The notes beneath the pieces were generated by a model. It did no database searches. It saw only the letters and a list, made by a program, of their open reading frames with translations, and was not told the DNA's origin. Both the position numbers and the translations under genes were made by a program. Below, piece after piece: positions 21,590 through 33,069 of a DNA stretch of 64,000 nucleotides. Position 1 is the first letter of the stretch. Every line of letters starts with the position of its first letter. Source of the stretch: Tretioscincus oriximinensis (taxonomy: Eukaryota; Chordata; Lepidosauria; Squamata; Gymnophthalmidae); the NCBI GenBank assembly GCA_022410635.1, contig JAJVDF010000235.1, positions 1,003,062 to 1,067,061 of the forward strand, in the 5' to 3' direction.

Positions 21590-21990
21590 TATCTGTTTTA
21601 TTACATTTATTACACCCTATAGTCAGAGGTCTCAGGACAGTAACAATAAAATAGTGTTTTCAAGGAGAGGTGAGTTTTGGACAGTCAAAAGCAAGGTGTG
21701 TCTTTACCAGGTGCTTAAACATATACAGCATGGGTGCCTAACACACCTCAGATGGGAGAACATTACACAACCTGGGGGCTGTCACAGAGAATCTGGGGCC
21801 TTTGATGAGTGAAAGAGGGACCATCAGGAGAGCCTCATCAGAACATCTTAGTGTGTGGGCAGGTATGAATGCATGCACGGAAGGAGGTGTTCCTTCAAAT
21901 ATTTGTGAACCAAGCCATTTGAGGCCTTGTACATCAATGTTAATACCTTGAATGGGGCTCAGTAGCCAATGGACTTTACAATGTGCCTGT
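21590..21990 (-). mobile_element. L2-like LINE 3' end
   Basis: The reverse complement reads KYLKEHLLP-like coding remnants, then CCTGAGACCTCTGACTATAG and GGTGTAATAAATG, a diverged version of the L2 tail. It serves as the uninterrupted reference for the split copy at 15026-16195. Confidence 0.72.
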
Positions 21991-22939
21991 TGTCAAGAAA
22001 GCACTATCAACTGGTCTCCTTTTCAATGCAATTTTTATATGCAGTTGGATTTGTGGGTTGCACAGTTAGCAGTGTCGCTAATAAATTTTGGTGGAGTGTT
22101 TCCGATGTTGTTTTTTTCACATGGTGCCATTGCCTTTGCAAGCCGCTTTTGAGAAGAAAAGCAAACATTTTTGGGTGAGATCCTACTGCACAGCAAGTCA
22201 CCTTCTGGCAAGTGTTAAAACTAATTTCTCCAGAGTTAGATTAAATTAATACCATTTGTATGTCTTTGCCTCCATCTATAAACATCTCAGCTGTACTACT
22301 CATACTGCTGGAAAGTGACATGCACATGGATGATTTATGAGGAATAAAATTGTTTTGTAAGGATAAAAAAGAAAAACAAAATAGATTGTTTTACAGTTAG
22401 CATTCCTTGCAACTTAAATTTCAGGCTTGATCCTGCTTCCATGAAAGTTGGTAGGACTTTGGCTGTCAGCTTCAGTGGAGTTGAGCACATATTATTGAAG
22501 TTACGGCCAGATGGTGGAAAGAATTGTGGGCTTCCATCCAAGGAACTGTGTGGGGAGTCCTATGTATGCTGTGGGGTTTCTGAGGCCCCCTGAATGGATA
22601 GACCTGAAACAACAGAGAACAATATCCAATCTTGTGCAATGAGCAGTGATCAAGAAAGGACCCCCAAGGAAGAGTTGATGAGCATTTGGAAAAATGTGTG
22701 CATATTGGGTTATTTGGCCCTTGGCCACATTTCTTTTTGTTTACACCTAGGTATCATGAGGTTTTTCTGATTGCATTCTATCTGTTATCAANCGATATAA
22801 GGAAGGGGGGGGAGACAAAGGACTTTACAGATTCAAAGCAATCATTATATGAGAATGTCTCTATTCTTGTCCCATTCTCCTTTCTGAATGAGTAGGGGCT
22901 TCCATTGATCTTTTGTACACACTGGAATGAAAGAAGGTT
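21991..22939. other. unassigned sequence
   Basis: No gene or repeat recognised. Confidence 0.4.
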
Positions 22940-23040
22940 TTATTTTTTTAAAAGTATCCCGCCCTTCTCAGCCAAAAGGACTCAGAGAGCTTACAAGATT
23001 ATTTTTTACTCAAATTCTATCTTCCCTACCACATTGTGGA
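22940..23040 (-). mobile_element. SINE or LINE 3' tail fragment
   Basis: AGTATCCCGCCCTTCTCAGC and CAAAAGGACTCAGAGAGCTT, read in reverse, give GAGAAGGGCGGGATACT, a common squamate SINE/LINE tail with the GGGCGGGATA motif. Only the tail is present. Confidence 0.5.
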
Positions 23041-23079
23041 GATATCCATTAATTTACTCGCAAAGGTCTTTGCTTTCAT

Positions 23080-23165
23080 ACAGCTAGGTTGGCTAAAGCT
23101 GAGGCCAGTAGAGGGCACTCATCCGTCTCCAAGGCCGATGCATGGGTCTCAAACTCAATATCTCT
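23080..23165 (-). mobile_element. SINE family 2 fragment
   Basis: AGCTAGGTTGGCTAAAGCTG and CATGGGTCTCAAACTCAATA match the central part of the reverse complement of the SINE at 18510-18820. It is a strongly diverged, old copy. Confidence 0.6.
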
Positions 23166-24554
23166 GTTGAAACACTGAACCTTTAATCTCTTGCACTGCT
23201 GTGCCTCATTAAAGAGAAAATTGGTGATACAAGTTGCAGATCAAAACATTTCAACATCATACAAATGGGTAAGGTTTATGTACGTATGACTTACTAGTGG
23301 AATAAGCTATTGCATTATGACAATGCAAAGGGCTTTAGCCCCTCCCCTGTTGCTCCAGCCATGCTTCCACATATTCCCTCCATCACATGCCTCACCCATC
23401 CCAATCCCTCCACGCTTTCCTCATCAATCCATCCCTCTATCCACTCCTTCCACCTCTCCATCCACTCCATCACCCTTTCCAGAACTCTTGCCCAAGTACA
23501 GACAGCTAGCATCGTCCACAATAACTGCAAACAGGTCTTGATTCCAAATGGATTACAAGTGAAGAACCCACCACAGTTCCCNACTTGTGTTGGTCTTGTG
23601 AGTTCTGTGTAGAATTCACACAGACTACAGTGTCAAACTGCACAACATTTTCTTCAAGAAACTACTGAAACAACTGATCTGGCATCCTGCACAGAAAACA
23701 AGAAAGGATCAAAAGAGAAATCTCAAATCTGCAAACACTCATAAGAAACCAACCTTTTACAGAAGATAATAGACAAAACTTGGAGAACAACTGAATAAGT
23801 AAACTTATCCATGGAAGCTCTTGCCACCTATCTTATTTATTAGGCTCTAAAGTNTTACATTACCCCTTGCTGGAGCTTCTGAACCCAGACTAAAACAGCA
23901 ATTTCCTTGAAATAGTTTATACAGTTCTTGAAATTATTTGGGCCTTATTTAATTTTGACAGCTCTGATGAAATTTCAGTCGAAAGCCTCATCTTTACATT
24001 AATCAATCATGTTTTTATTTGTTGTGCACCAATCCATAAAAGGCTTCTAGCTATAGCATCACTCTGCCCCATTGTAAGTATGCCATCTATGCATTGTCTA
24101 TGGTTTATTTAAATTACAGGGCCTTGTCTTCTAGTCTAGCTCACTGACCCTGACTTCTCATACCTAGAGTGATAGGAAACGATAAATAGTTCCTCTCGTT
24201 TGGGAAAACAGAAAAGATATAAGAAGATTTTGAGGAGGTTTCAGATAACTTACTAGAAAGAGCAATTGTTGAAGTACATAATTATGTCATTGCAGTTACT
24301 CAACTTCTCTGCTTGAGTCTTGGTAGTGAATCATGACATTTAGGTTCACTTAGAGAAACAACAACATTTCTAAGGGTTAGCTTCCATAAGATTTATTGGA
24401 CTACGCTAAGGAAGGCATCAGANACATGACCTCTTACTGAATAGTATGGACCTGTCACCTTGAAGTGAAAACCATGCTGATCCCATTTTAGAGTGTTTTC
24501 CCATGCATTCTTGGCCTCTGTTCCACTCTTGTCACTTCCTTATCCTGCTGAAAG
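23166..24554. other. unassigned sequence
   Basis: No gene or repeat recognised. A CATCC-rich patch at 23390-23470 gives artefactual Ser/Pro-rich open frames. Confidence 0.4.
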
Positions 24555-24665
24555 ATGATAAAGGAGGAAGCAGGGAGGAGGAAGAGGAAGAAAAAGTGGT
24601 AGGGAAGAGGAGGAGATGGCAAGGAGGAGAAGAGGAAGAGGAGGAGGCAGGGAAGCATAGCAGTG
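24555..24665. repeat. GA-rich (GGA/GAGGAA) tract
   Basis: Runs of GAGGAAGAGG and AAGAGGAGG on the + strand. The Glu/Lys-rich open frame at 24503-24700 is a composition artefact. Confidence 0.88.
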
Positions 24666-25263
24666 GTGCTGGTACGAAGTTTGAATACAGTCATGGATAA
24701 AATGGAGCCCCTAGTCCTTTCTTTATGGCTTTCCATGGCCCTGCAAACACATTGGTGGCCCCTTATGTGTCATACCTAGTAGCATTCAAGAAGGTAACAA
24801 GGCACTAAATACATGATTGACTCAGCTTGAAATGTTGTTTCCTGTGACAGATACACTCCTGCACAGACTCTTAATGTCACATTATATTTTGCTGTACACA
24901 GTTCACAACCTCTGNTTGCGATCTGGTCTCTCCCCGACACAGGATATTGCCCAGTTTCAGCTCTTTCATCACAGTGTTTTTCCATAGCACATACCATGGT
25001 GCAGGAATTGCAAAAGATTCTAAGGGCACATCCATATTTATACCCCCATAATTCTGAATCATATGTTCCTATAAGATCCCCGATTGGTCAACCAAATTGA
25101 TCAGTGATACCAGGTAGTTTTGTGGCCTATTCTATTGTCTCAGAATGGGCTGCTCAGTTAGTCTTGTATAACTAGAAAATCATGCTGTATCACAGTATAT
25201 CATTATAACTGACTTTCCACACAGACTAGCCCCCCTGGCTTGACCAACTCTTATGAGGTGACA
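24666..25263. other. unassigned sequence
   Basis: No gene or repeat recognised. Confidence 0.4.
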
Positions 25264-25340
25264 TATACTGCTCAAAACAATTAAGGGAAAACGTTAACAC
25301 TGTAACACTAAGTGCTCCCTTAATTGTTTTGAGCAGTATA
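25264..25340. mobile_element. mariner/Tc1-like palindromic MITE
   Basis: A 77-bp near-perfect palindrome begins TATACTGCTCAAAACAATT and ends with its complement, with TA at both ends as expected for the TA target of Tc1/mariner elements. Copies lie at 49626-49707 and 57942-58023. It has no coding capacity. Confidence 0.85.
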
Positions 25341-26934
25341 TTTCACTACAGGATAATAAAACGAGTACTCGTGATTGGATATGGTCATACCACGTGAGGA
25401 CAACTGGCTATCATGATGTTTTGAGGTCAATGTATTTCTGGAGAGACACCAGAATACAAGTACAAGTCAATAAATTAAGTCCAATAAATGTTTCCCATAT
25501 TCAAGTGAAATCATATCTGAACGAGGAAAAAACAAGACATCTGCTGACAACAGTGACTTCAGTGTCATGTGAGCAATCCTAAATATAGCAAATGAAATAA
25601 ATTCCCCACAAAGCAACAGTGGTTTGGCTAGTTTGTATGTTTGTGATTTGTTGTTGTGGCATGAAACTGGCAAAAGTGCTTTTGAATACTGAGTTGTCTT
25701 TCTGGATGAGACAATTTTCTGCAAAGGGGAAAACAGACCATACCATACCTTTCAAAATATAGAGTCTTCTCCCCCCCACAAAAAAAATCACCCCTCTATA
25801 TTTTGAAATATATTTTGATGTCCTTCCGGACTTGGAAGGACATCAGAATCACTTTTCCCTTTGTATATTGTGTAATCCTGGAATTTATTCAAAGACCACC
25901 AAGCCGGTCTGAGAGAGACTAATATCCTGAAGTAAACGTATCTCGAAAGGATTTTTATTACTTTTATGATGAGCAGTGATTACNTAATGTAGAGTATTCT
26001 TTTAATGCTCTTTGTACTCTGGAACGAAGATGCTTAATGTACAATCAAACATTTTGGGGATCCAGGAACTGATCACATTTTCTTTGGCACAGAAGAAGCA
26101 GTTCTAAATTAACACTCATGTTTTCTCGTTCACTCTTCCAGGGCTGTCCGAGCCATGTCTGTGTTTTCCTAGGAGACTACTTTAAGAAAGATTTGGAAGA
26201 ACAGACCAAATTTCCATTCACGTTGCCACACACGCAGTAATAGGCTGGCACAATATACATAGTGTGCTATGTTCGGCTGGATTAGTTTTCACATGCGTCT
26301 ACACAATATTTATTTATCTCCATTTTTATCACATCTGAGGTCTTGGGGTGAGCATAAAAAAACCCTTAAAAATATTTAACCAGTCAGGGGAGTGATACTG
26401 CAGTGACCAAAAGGAGAGATAAATTACCTCTTCTAAAAAAGGGCTCAAATAAAAATAAATATAAAAGAAATTTGCCAATTTCATGCAACCTCAGCAACCA
26501 CCAAAAGATTGANGATGATAATGACGACAACAATGATTACGATAATGTCAATAAACACACTTCAGAAAAGAGGGTTTTCACAACTTGGACTAACAACAAA
26601 GAAGATGCTCTTCCATGCTCTTCCAACTTTAGACTATAACCAAATGCAAGATGAATAATTTACAAGATAGCGTCTTGTAGACTATAAAGCCTAAAGGGAA
26701 ATATAGGCTGAGAAGCAATTAGCTACAGCTGACTAGGTGAAAAGGAAAAGAGGCAGCTCCCTACTGGCCNTTGAGAGAAAAATGGGAAGTGTGTCAAAGC
26801 TCACATTCTTTCCATGATATCTCTTTCTTTTTTTCTCTCACTCCCTCTCTCTTGCGTATGTTGCCTTTGAAGAAACAGCTAATATCACATAAGACCTAAA
26901 CTATAGGTTAACAGAATTTAACTTTATCACAGAA
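25341..26934. other. unassigned sequence
   Basis: No gene or repeat recognised over about 1.6 kb. A short inverted repeat (ATATTTTGAAATATATTTTG and neighbours) lies near 25755-25815. Confidence 0.4.
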
Positions 26935-27325
26935 CATAAAGACCAGGGAGTGGAGAATTAGGATCAATAAGGGAAAGTGTTTATTTCACCCAAAGTGTTT
27001 ATTTCAGTCTATGGAACTTATTTTCAGAAGATGTGGTATAGCTAGCAGCCTGGATAGCTTTAAGACAGGATTAGAAACGTTCATGAAAGCCAAGGGTATA
27101 AGTAGCTACTATGAGGGATCTTTTGATATTGCCCCTGGGATGGAGCAACAGGCTGTATTCCTGGAGTACCATTTGCAGGGAACTGAGAATAGGTGAACAT
27201 TTTGCCTTTTTATCCCTGAGACTGCCCAGGTGCAATTGATGGGCCACTAAGGTGAGACAGAATGCTGGACTAGATGGGCGCTGGCCCTTTTATGCATGGC
27301 TATTTTCATGTTCTTATGTTCTTGT
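26935..27325 (+). mobile_element. CR1 LINE (TTCTTATG type) 3' end
   Basis: The + strand encodes SLDSFKTGLETFMKAKGISS, the usual C-terminal CR1 block. The 3' UTR continues with CTGGACTAGATGGGCGCTGG and the tail TTCATGTTCTTATGTTCTTG. There is a duplicated segment TTTATTTCA...TTTATTTCAG near 26980-27006. Confidence 0.88.
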
Positions 27326-27779
27326 TGGCTTCAGGGGAATTCTGGATGGGGATGGTAGTAATTTGATCACTATATTTTGGGTGCCTCTATGTCTAAAGAT
27401 CTTCTTTATAATCTTGAGAATATGGCTTGAAGAAAGGATTTGGACCAAATTATTTTAACATCAAAGAAATGGTTAATTCCTTCTTAGCCAGCTCAAGACC
27501 ACATCCTTTTCTTGTCTGCAAGTTGCCTAAGTTTTGAATAGTCAAAACTAATAGTCAAATTCTGTTGGAAAAATATACTGTAGGATTTTCAAAAAATACT
27601 ATTTGAGGACCAAAGATTTTTAATTTACAACATTCATCTAAATGATCTAATAAAGAGACAACAGAGTAAATCTGTACTTGACTCTATACAGTTTCTAAAT
27701 AAAAAACTATGAAAAGGGTTGTCATTTTGACCAGAGACAGATTATTCAAGCTGAACCACAATTCCCATAAACTGGGGTG
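27326..27779. other. unassigned AT-rich sequence
   Basis: No feature recognised between two CR1 copies. Confidence 0.4.
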
Positions 27780-28068
27780 TCTGGTTTGATACAAAGCCTG
27801 GATAACTTTAAGACAGGATTAGACAAGTTTATGGAAATCAAGGGTATAAATACCTAATAGGATGGATGTCTTGATACTGCCTCTGAGAAGGAGCAACAGG
27901 CAGTATNCCTGAAATGCAATTTGCAGGGTATCAAGAACAGGTGCATGTTTTACCTTTTTCTGTTCCAGACTGCCCAGGTGCATTTGGTGGGCCACTGTGA
28001 GACAGAATGTTGGACTACATGGGCTCTGACCCAATTCAGCAGGGCTCCTCTTATGTTCTTAATGTCTT
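27780..28068 (+). mobile_element. CR1 LINE (TTCTTATG type) 3' end
   Basis: CTTTAAGACAGGATTAGACA, GGTATAAATACCTAATAGGA and GACAGAATGTTGGACTACAT, then CTCCTCTTATGTTCTTAATG. It follows the copy at 26935 in the same direction and the same portion of the element. Confidence 0.88.
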
Positions 28069-28364
28069 GCTCATACTGGTTTATTAATTAATCCATTTAA
28101 AAACTTGACTTTAAGTGCCTCATGCAAACAGAACAAAAATAAAATATTGAAAATTTCTGCTCTCAAAGATCAGCTTTCTGGTCAATATTTTAATAGCTAC
28201 CAGTCTTTTTACACAAATGATATAGAACATTAGCAAATTGCCACACATCTTTCCAAGTATTCCTTGGATATGTTAGCATGGTTGCCTGAAAAAATGTATC
28301 TTTATAATATGATATGGGAGGGTTAGAAGGTCAAAGAAATAAATGACATATTTAATTTACAGAT

Positions 28365-28760
28365 AAAGTTGTTAAGTAAAATAGCATTATATGATTTGGA
28401 AAACATAACGCCTCAACAAATAAGATACATTATTGGTAAGAAAATCACCTGTGCTCAGACTGTTGAAGTGCATGATTGGAAAGATAATTCAAAATGGATA
28501 ATAGAAAAATTGTACGATTATATAATTAATGTGCAATTGAAATGTCTAATTGCAGAGTTAATAATCCAGAGAACATTCAGAAAATGGTTAAGCAAAAATG
28601 GTTAATCATGTAAAACCTTTCAAGGNCAAAAATAAGGAATGAATAATAAAATAAAAGTGAGATTAATTTTTCAAATGTGAGCCCCACAGTGGAAATCTTG
28701 AATGTTTGTAAATAAAGTTGAGGAAGAAAGGAGGGAAAAAGGGAGAGAAACTGTTTGAAA
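28365..28760 (+). mobile_element. possible L1-type 3' end
   Basis: A 78-codon open frame (28369-28605) ends with FRKWLSKNG. It is followed by a non-coding tail with AATAAAGTTGAGGAAGAAAG-like sequence, which resembles LINE 3' ends. No conserved motif proves this, so it may be a chance frame. Confidence 0.3.
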
Positions 28761-30989
28761 CACTTAGTAATTATAAGTGGATGTATTGTAAAAATAATAA
28801 TGAAGTGGTTTAAACCAAAAAAATACAGTGCCCTATTCTTCTAGCTATGGTATATTGAGAACAATTGCAGAAAGGAAATCTTAGATTAATATTTCATCTA
28901 AACTCTTCTTCATGAGGTATGTCACCAAAATGTTAATTTGAAGTGTTTCCTTCCTGCCGTTTTATTCAGACTTGAGTGTTTGTAGTGATGGATATAGCTT
29001 TTAATGGACTCACTCTAACTACAAACAGTCTCAGAGGTGGATAAAAATAGTAAATAATAAATAATAAAGTATTCATTCTACTGGAACAGCTGCACTCTTG
29101 AGTGCTAAAAGACTTACATCAATTGCAGTCAACTGATTTTCACGAGTGAAATCCAAAAATAAGTACCTACCGATAAATCCGTCCGTTGCTGTATTTTAGA
29201 AAACTTTAGCAGCAGCTGGAAAGACAGAATTTCCACTCATTGGGGATTCTTATAATCATTGCAGAATCTTTCACCAGATTTAAAACATCTTTTTATCATT
29301 TACTGGTATTTACATTGGAAATCACATCAGCGAACTATTTTAACTCCATTGACACTAATGAGATACAATTAAGATTCCCTCTTTTTCATATAAAAATGAA
29401 GAATTTGCAATACATTTTAATCTCAATTTCTAACTTTTAAAACATTTCCTGTTTCCATTTAAGAGCACAATGATCTGAATGTTGCCACATTGATGATGCT
29501 GGAACTATCTTAATTTTACCACAATTGGGTTTTTTTTTCAATGAAGACTGAAGAAATGTCTTTGCTAAATGTCAGTTTCACATGTTTTTTTTTCTCCTAA
29601 ATGCATTTGAACTCCTTTTTGGGGCGGGGCGGGAAGGGAAGAGCTGCTTGGAAATTTATATCTCTAAAATAATAAAAGGTTCACCAGTTTTCTGGTAAGT
29701 CACATTTTATAGACCAATTGAGTGAATGAAAGCCAATCAAAAAATNCCTTACACTTCTGAGGTGTACTATTTTGAAAATGAGAAAGAAATAAGCTTTTAA
29801 AGAAGAGCTGGCTTAGAATGATAAGTTTTGAATATTTTTTCCATTGGGGGTGTGTTCTTTGATGATAGAAGGAAGAGAAGGGGCAGACAGGGAGGATAGA
29901 AGCAAAGTGTATAAATAATCTTTGAATCTTTATGTGTGCCTCCTGTCCTCTGCTCCTCCTTTCTCCCCTTTTATTGTGTATTTTAATGTTTCATACAGTG
30001 TTAAAAACTAGAGGTTGTCATTTTTTCCAATAATCGTCTTGAGTATCTTTTTAATATATTTACTGTATATACTGTTCAATAAGCATTTCTGAACATATAT
30101 TTTTGTGAAAAAGATGCATTTTCATGCATTTATTATTTATTATCCTGGAGCCCAACATTATATGGCAAAATTTAAAAAGGACAGAGATTAAAGGGTGACC
30201 ACAACGTACAACTGTGATTGGCATTTTGAATGAAGTCTATAAGCTGGTATATATCAAGGCTGCTTTTTGATAAAGTTCCAAATGATGGTGAAGGAAAAAG
30301 GNAAAAAATGGAAGATAAACTACTAAAGTACATTTCTTACAGTGCCTAAGAGGTAGCTGTACCAAAATGGTACTTACACAATGAAGAATCCACCCCACTT
30401 TCAGTCATCTGCTTGGAATTAACCTCGTTGCCCTGGAATATCTTGGAAAATATTGTTTCAGGCATTACAGTGAAATGCTTATGCTCCATTTAAACCTTGT
30501 CACCTGTACCAAAGCAGGATACCATGAGAATATGCCAACAGGTCCGCAGAACTGGTTGGCTCACTTGCTTGGTGTCGACTTCCTATTATTTTCTATCACT
30601 AGTTTCTATCACATAGATTACAGAGGTACATGAAGACGAGAGCGAAAACAGCAATTATTTTCAGATATAACTCATTATAGAACAGGTTATATAATGGGTT
30701 ATAACTCATTGTTGGGAGTCAGCCACTGTAAGCAGTTGTGGCCAAAAATAGGAACAAAAATATGTCTCCTTTCCATTTCCAGGATGCGCCTGAAAAATCA
30801 AGATGTGATTTTTGGAATGCAATTCAGTGCACCAATAAAATGGCTCTTGTGCATCCTTCAACATGCCTCCTTAAAATGAAGAGGTCTACTATATGGCCAG
30901 TTGCCACTTAGATTGCTATACTCTGTGGCTGTTTCTCCATTACAACCTTAGGTCGCTATTTTTATTANATTCTAGAAAACATCTCTACT
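28761..30989. other. unassigned AT-rich sequence
   Basis: About 2.2 kb without recognised gene or repeat. Contains poly-T/poly-A patches and a short G-rich patch near 29620. Confidence 0.4.
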
Positions 30990-31416
30990 TAGGGTTGCCA
31001 TATTTTGGCAGCCCAAAACCGGGACGGGGTGGGTGGGAGTGCACACACGCACACGCACATGCACACCTGCATACACACGCATGCACACTTGTGGTGAGAC
31101 AGTGAAAACAGAACTGCACAAAAGCTCTGTTCTCCTGTCAAAAACCCAAGTGACAGCAGGCGCGAAACCCCACTTCCAGCAGAGGATCAGCTACGGCATT
31201 CTCCGAGGTTCCTTTCAGGACCCTAGAAAGCGTTGTCAGGCTGCAGCCGTCAGCCCTGACGGTTCCTTTACCTTTAAAATCCTGGATTTTTACATTCCCT
31301 GAAGCAGCATCGGGGAATATAAAAATCTGGGATTTTCTCTTAAAACCCAGAGGGGACTATATTTTAGTCCCCAAAGCCGGGATTGTCCCGCCTTCCCGGG
31401 ACGCATGGTAACCTTA
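30990..31416 (-). mobile_element. hAT-A non-autonomous transposon, short form
   Basis: The ends TAGGGTTGCCATA and ATGGTAACCTTA form inverted repeats, and TCTCTACT is duplicated perfectly at 30982-30989 and 31417-31424 (hAT-type, 8 bp). Inside are a (CA/CG)-rich stretch, the conserved short hairpin around GATGCAGCATC, and GACTATATTTTAGTCCCC. It lies inverted relative to the copies at 44641, 46508 and 51905. At 427 bp it lacks the long internal palindrome of the 44641 and 51905 copies. Confidence 0.88.
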
Positions 31417-33069
31417 TCTCTACTCACCTCCAATTTTCCTTGCTGCTTCTTACATTTCCTGGTAATCTCATGACATCACATGCCCCATAAGTCATTGCTT
31501 TGCTTATTTTACCACAATTCTCATGCAATTTCTTATGTTATAGCTGTTACATCAGGAAGGATTCGCCTCACGTACTCATGCAGGTTCACCAGTGCATTTG
31601 CTGAAAACCTCCTTTTTCATGGATTTTTCAGTCAATGCTGAGTTTTGTTGGTATTGTGTTGGGCATCTCCGTGTCTACATTAAAAAACATCCATATGGTA
31701 TGTTCATGTGAGAGCAGGCGAAAGCTGGTGAGAACTCCAGCAAAATTTGAGACAAGAATTGTGCTGTTTACTTCCTGGAGCTCTGACTGGGGAAGGGGNG
31801 AGAGAGAGAAAAGCTTATAATGCACACAAAACTAAACATTTGCCTGGCAAGCATTATCTGTTGGAAATTGTTGCATAGAGCAGATGCATACAGGAGCTAC
31901 ACCAGACCAGATAGACTGTGAAGAAGCTTTTTAGATTTCTCTTCAAAGATCGAATTAGTATCTCTAAGATACCAGTACGAACAATGGTATGTTTCCCCCT
32001 CTGTATATGGCCTTATCTTTTTCAAATATATATATATATATTTTATTCAATAGATTACTGTGTTACTAGAATCAGGATCCAATGTCTTTAGTATTCATGC
32101 CTTACTGACAGAGAACATGACGAGATCTGTTTATTTAAAATTAGTTACAAATGTGGATTGGCAGGTGTGAGATCAGCCTTTTGTTGCAGCTGGGATAGAT
32201 TCCTCACAAGTGTAGAAATATCAGAAGAGGATAATCTTTCAGTGAACTATTAATTATTTGGTTACTTTCCAGTATTTTGAATTACAACAGCTCATTTTAT
32301 TCCAACTCACTTAATTTATTCTTGCCAGTATGCACTTAAGTGATGTATTTGCTAGTTTGATGTATTCTGGGTAACATTAGCACTTCCTTTAAATGTGCTA
32401 ACAGGTGTACAGGTGAAAAGTCGAGTCGCTTAAGGGGCTCAAATGGCACTAAAAAGGCAATTGATATGTAAGGCATGCTCCAGCTATATAGTTGCATGGT
32501 CCTTTTGAGCTATACAAATCTCTGAATGGTGCAGGTGCTCTCTCTTCTGCTACATTAAGACAGTCGAGGATAGATTTGCTACAAACAATCTGTGTGCTTA
32601 TATATACTGTATTTAGTCTTTTTTTTAGTAAAGAGCAACCTTCAATTTTAAAGCTGTCTGAGGTGTAGCATTTTTTCCTTTCAGTTTCTCTACCTTGTGT
32701 TCAAAATGTCATTTTTTTCACATCCTAGCCATATATGCAAGTTCACAGAGGTAGGTAAGTTGACACTGCCAGGCCAACAGCTCTCATGGAATGACACATA
32801 TACATTACAGACCAATGTGTCTGGAGGGTATTTCACTGTGGAACACCTGCATAGGACCATAAGGTGTAAGTATGAGAGATATAAACTTATTATATCTTGG
32901 TTATACAGCTTTTTTATGACTCTTTTAAAATTTTCATTCTGTCTTTTCGAGATTAGTTGATATTTGCTGAATTTTTTCACTGAAATTCACTGAAATTGTT
33001 TTTTTCCTTGATTTTTTCCCTTGATTTCCAGATCTTCGTTAATGCAATGAATGGCTGGCTCCAGTATCA
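31417..33069. other. unassigned AT-rich sequence
   Basis: About 1.65 kb without recognised genes. A segment near 31562-31580 (GATTCGCCTCACGTACTCAT) resembles the ends of the element at 60005-60296. Confidence 0.4.

Noticed and set aside
28369..28605. 78-codon open frame as a host gene
   Set aside because: AT-rich, followed by LINE-like 3' sequence; at best a possible L1 remnant.
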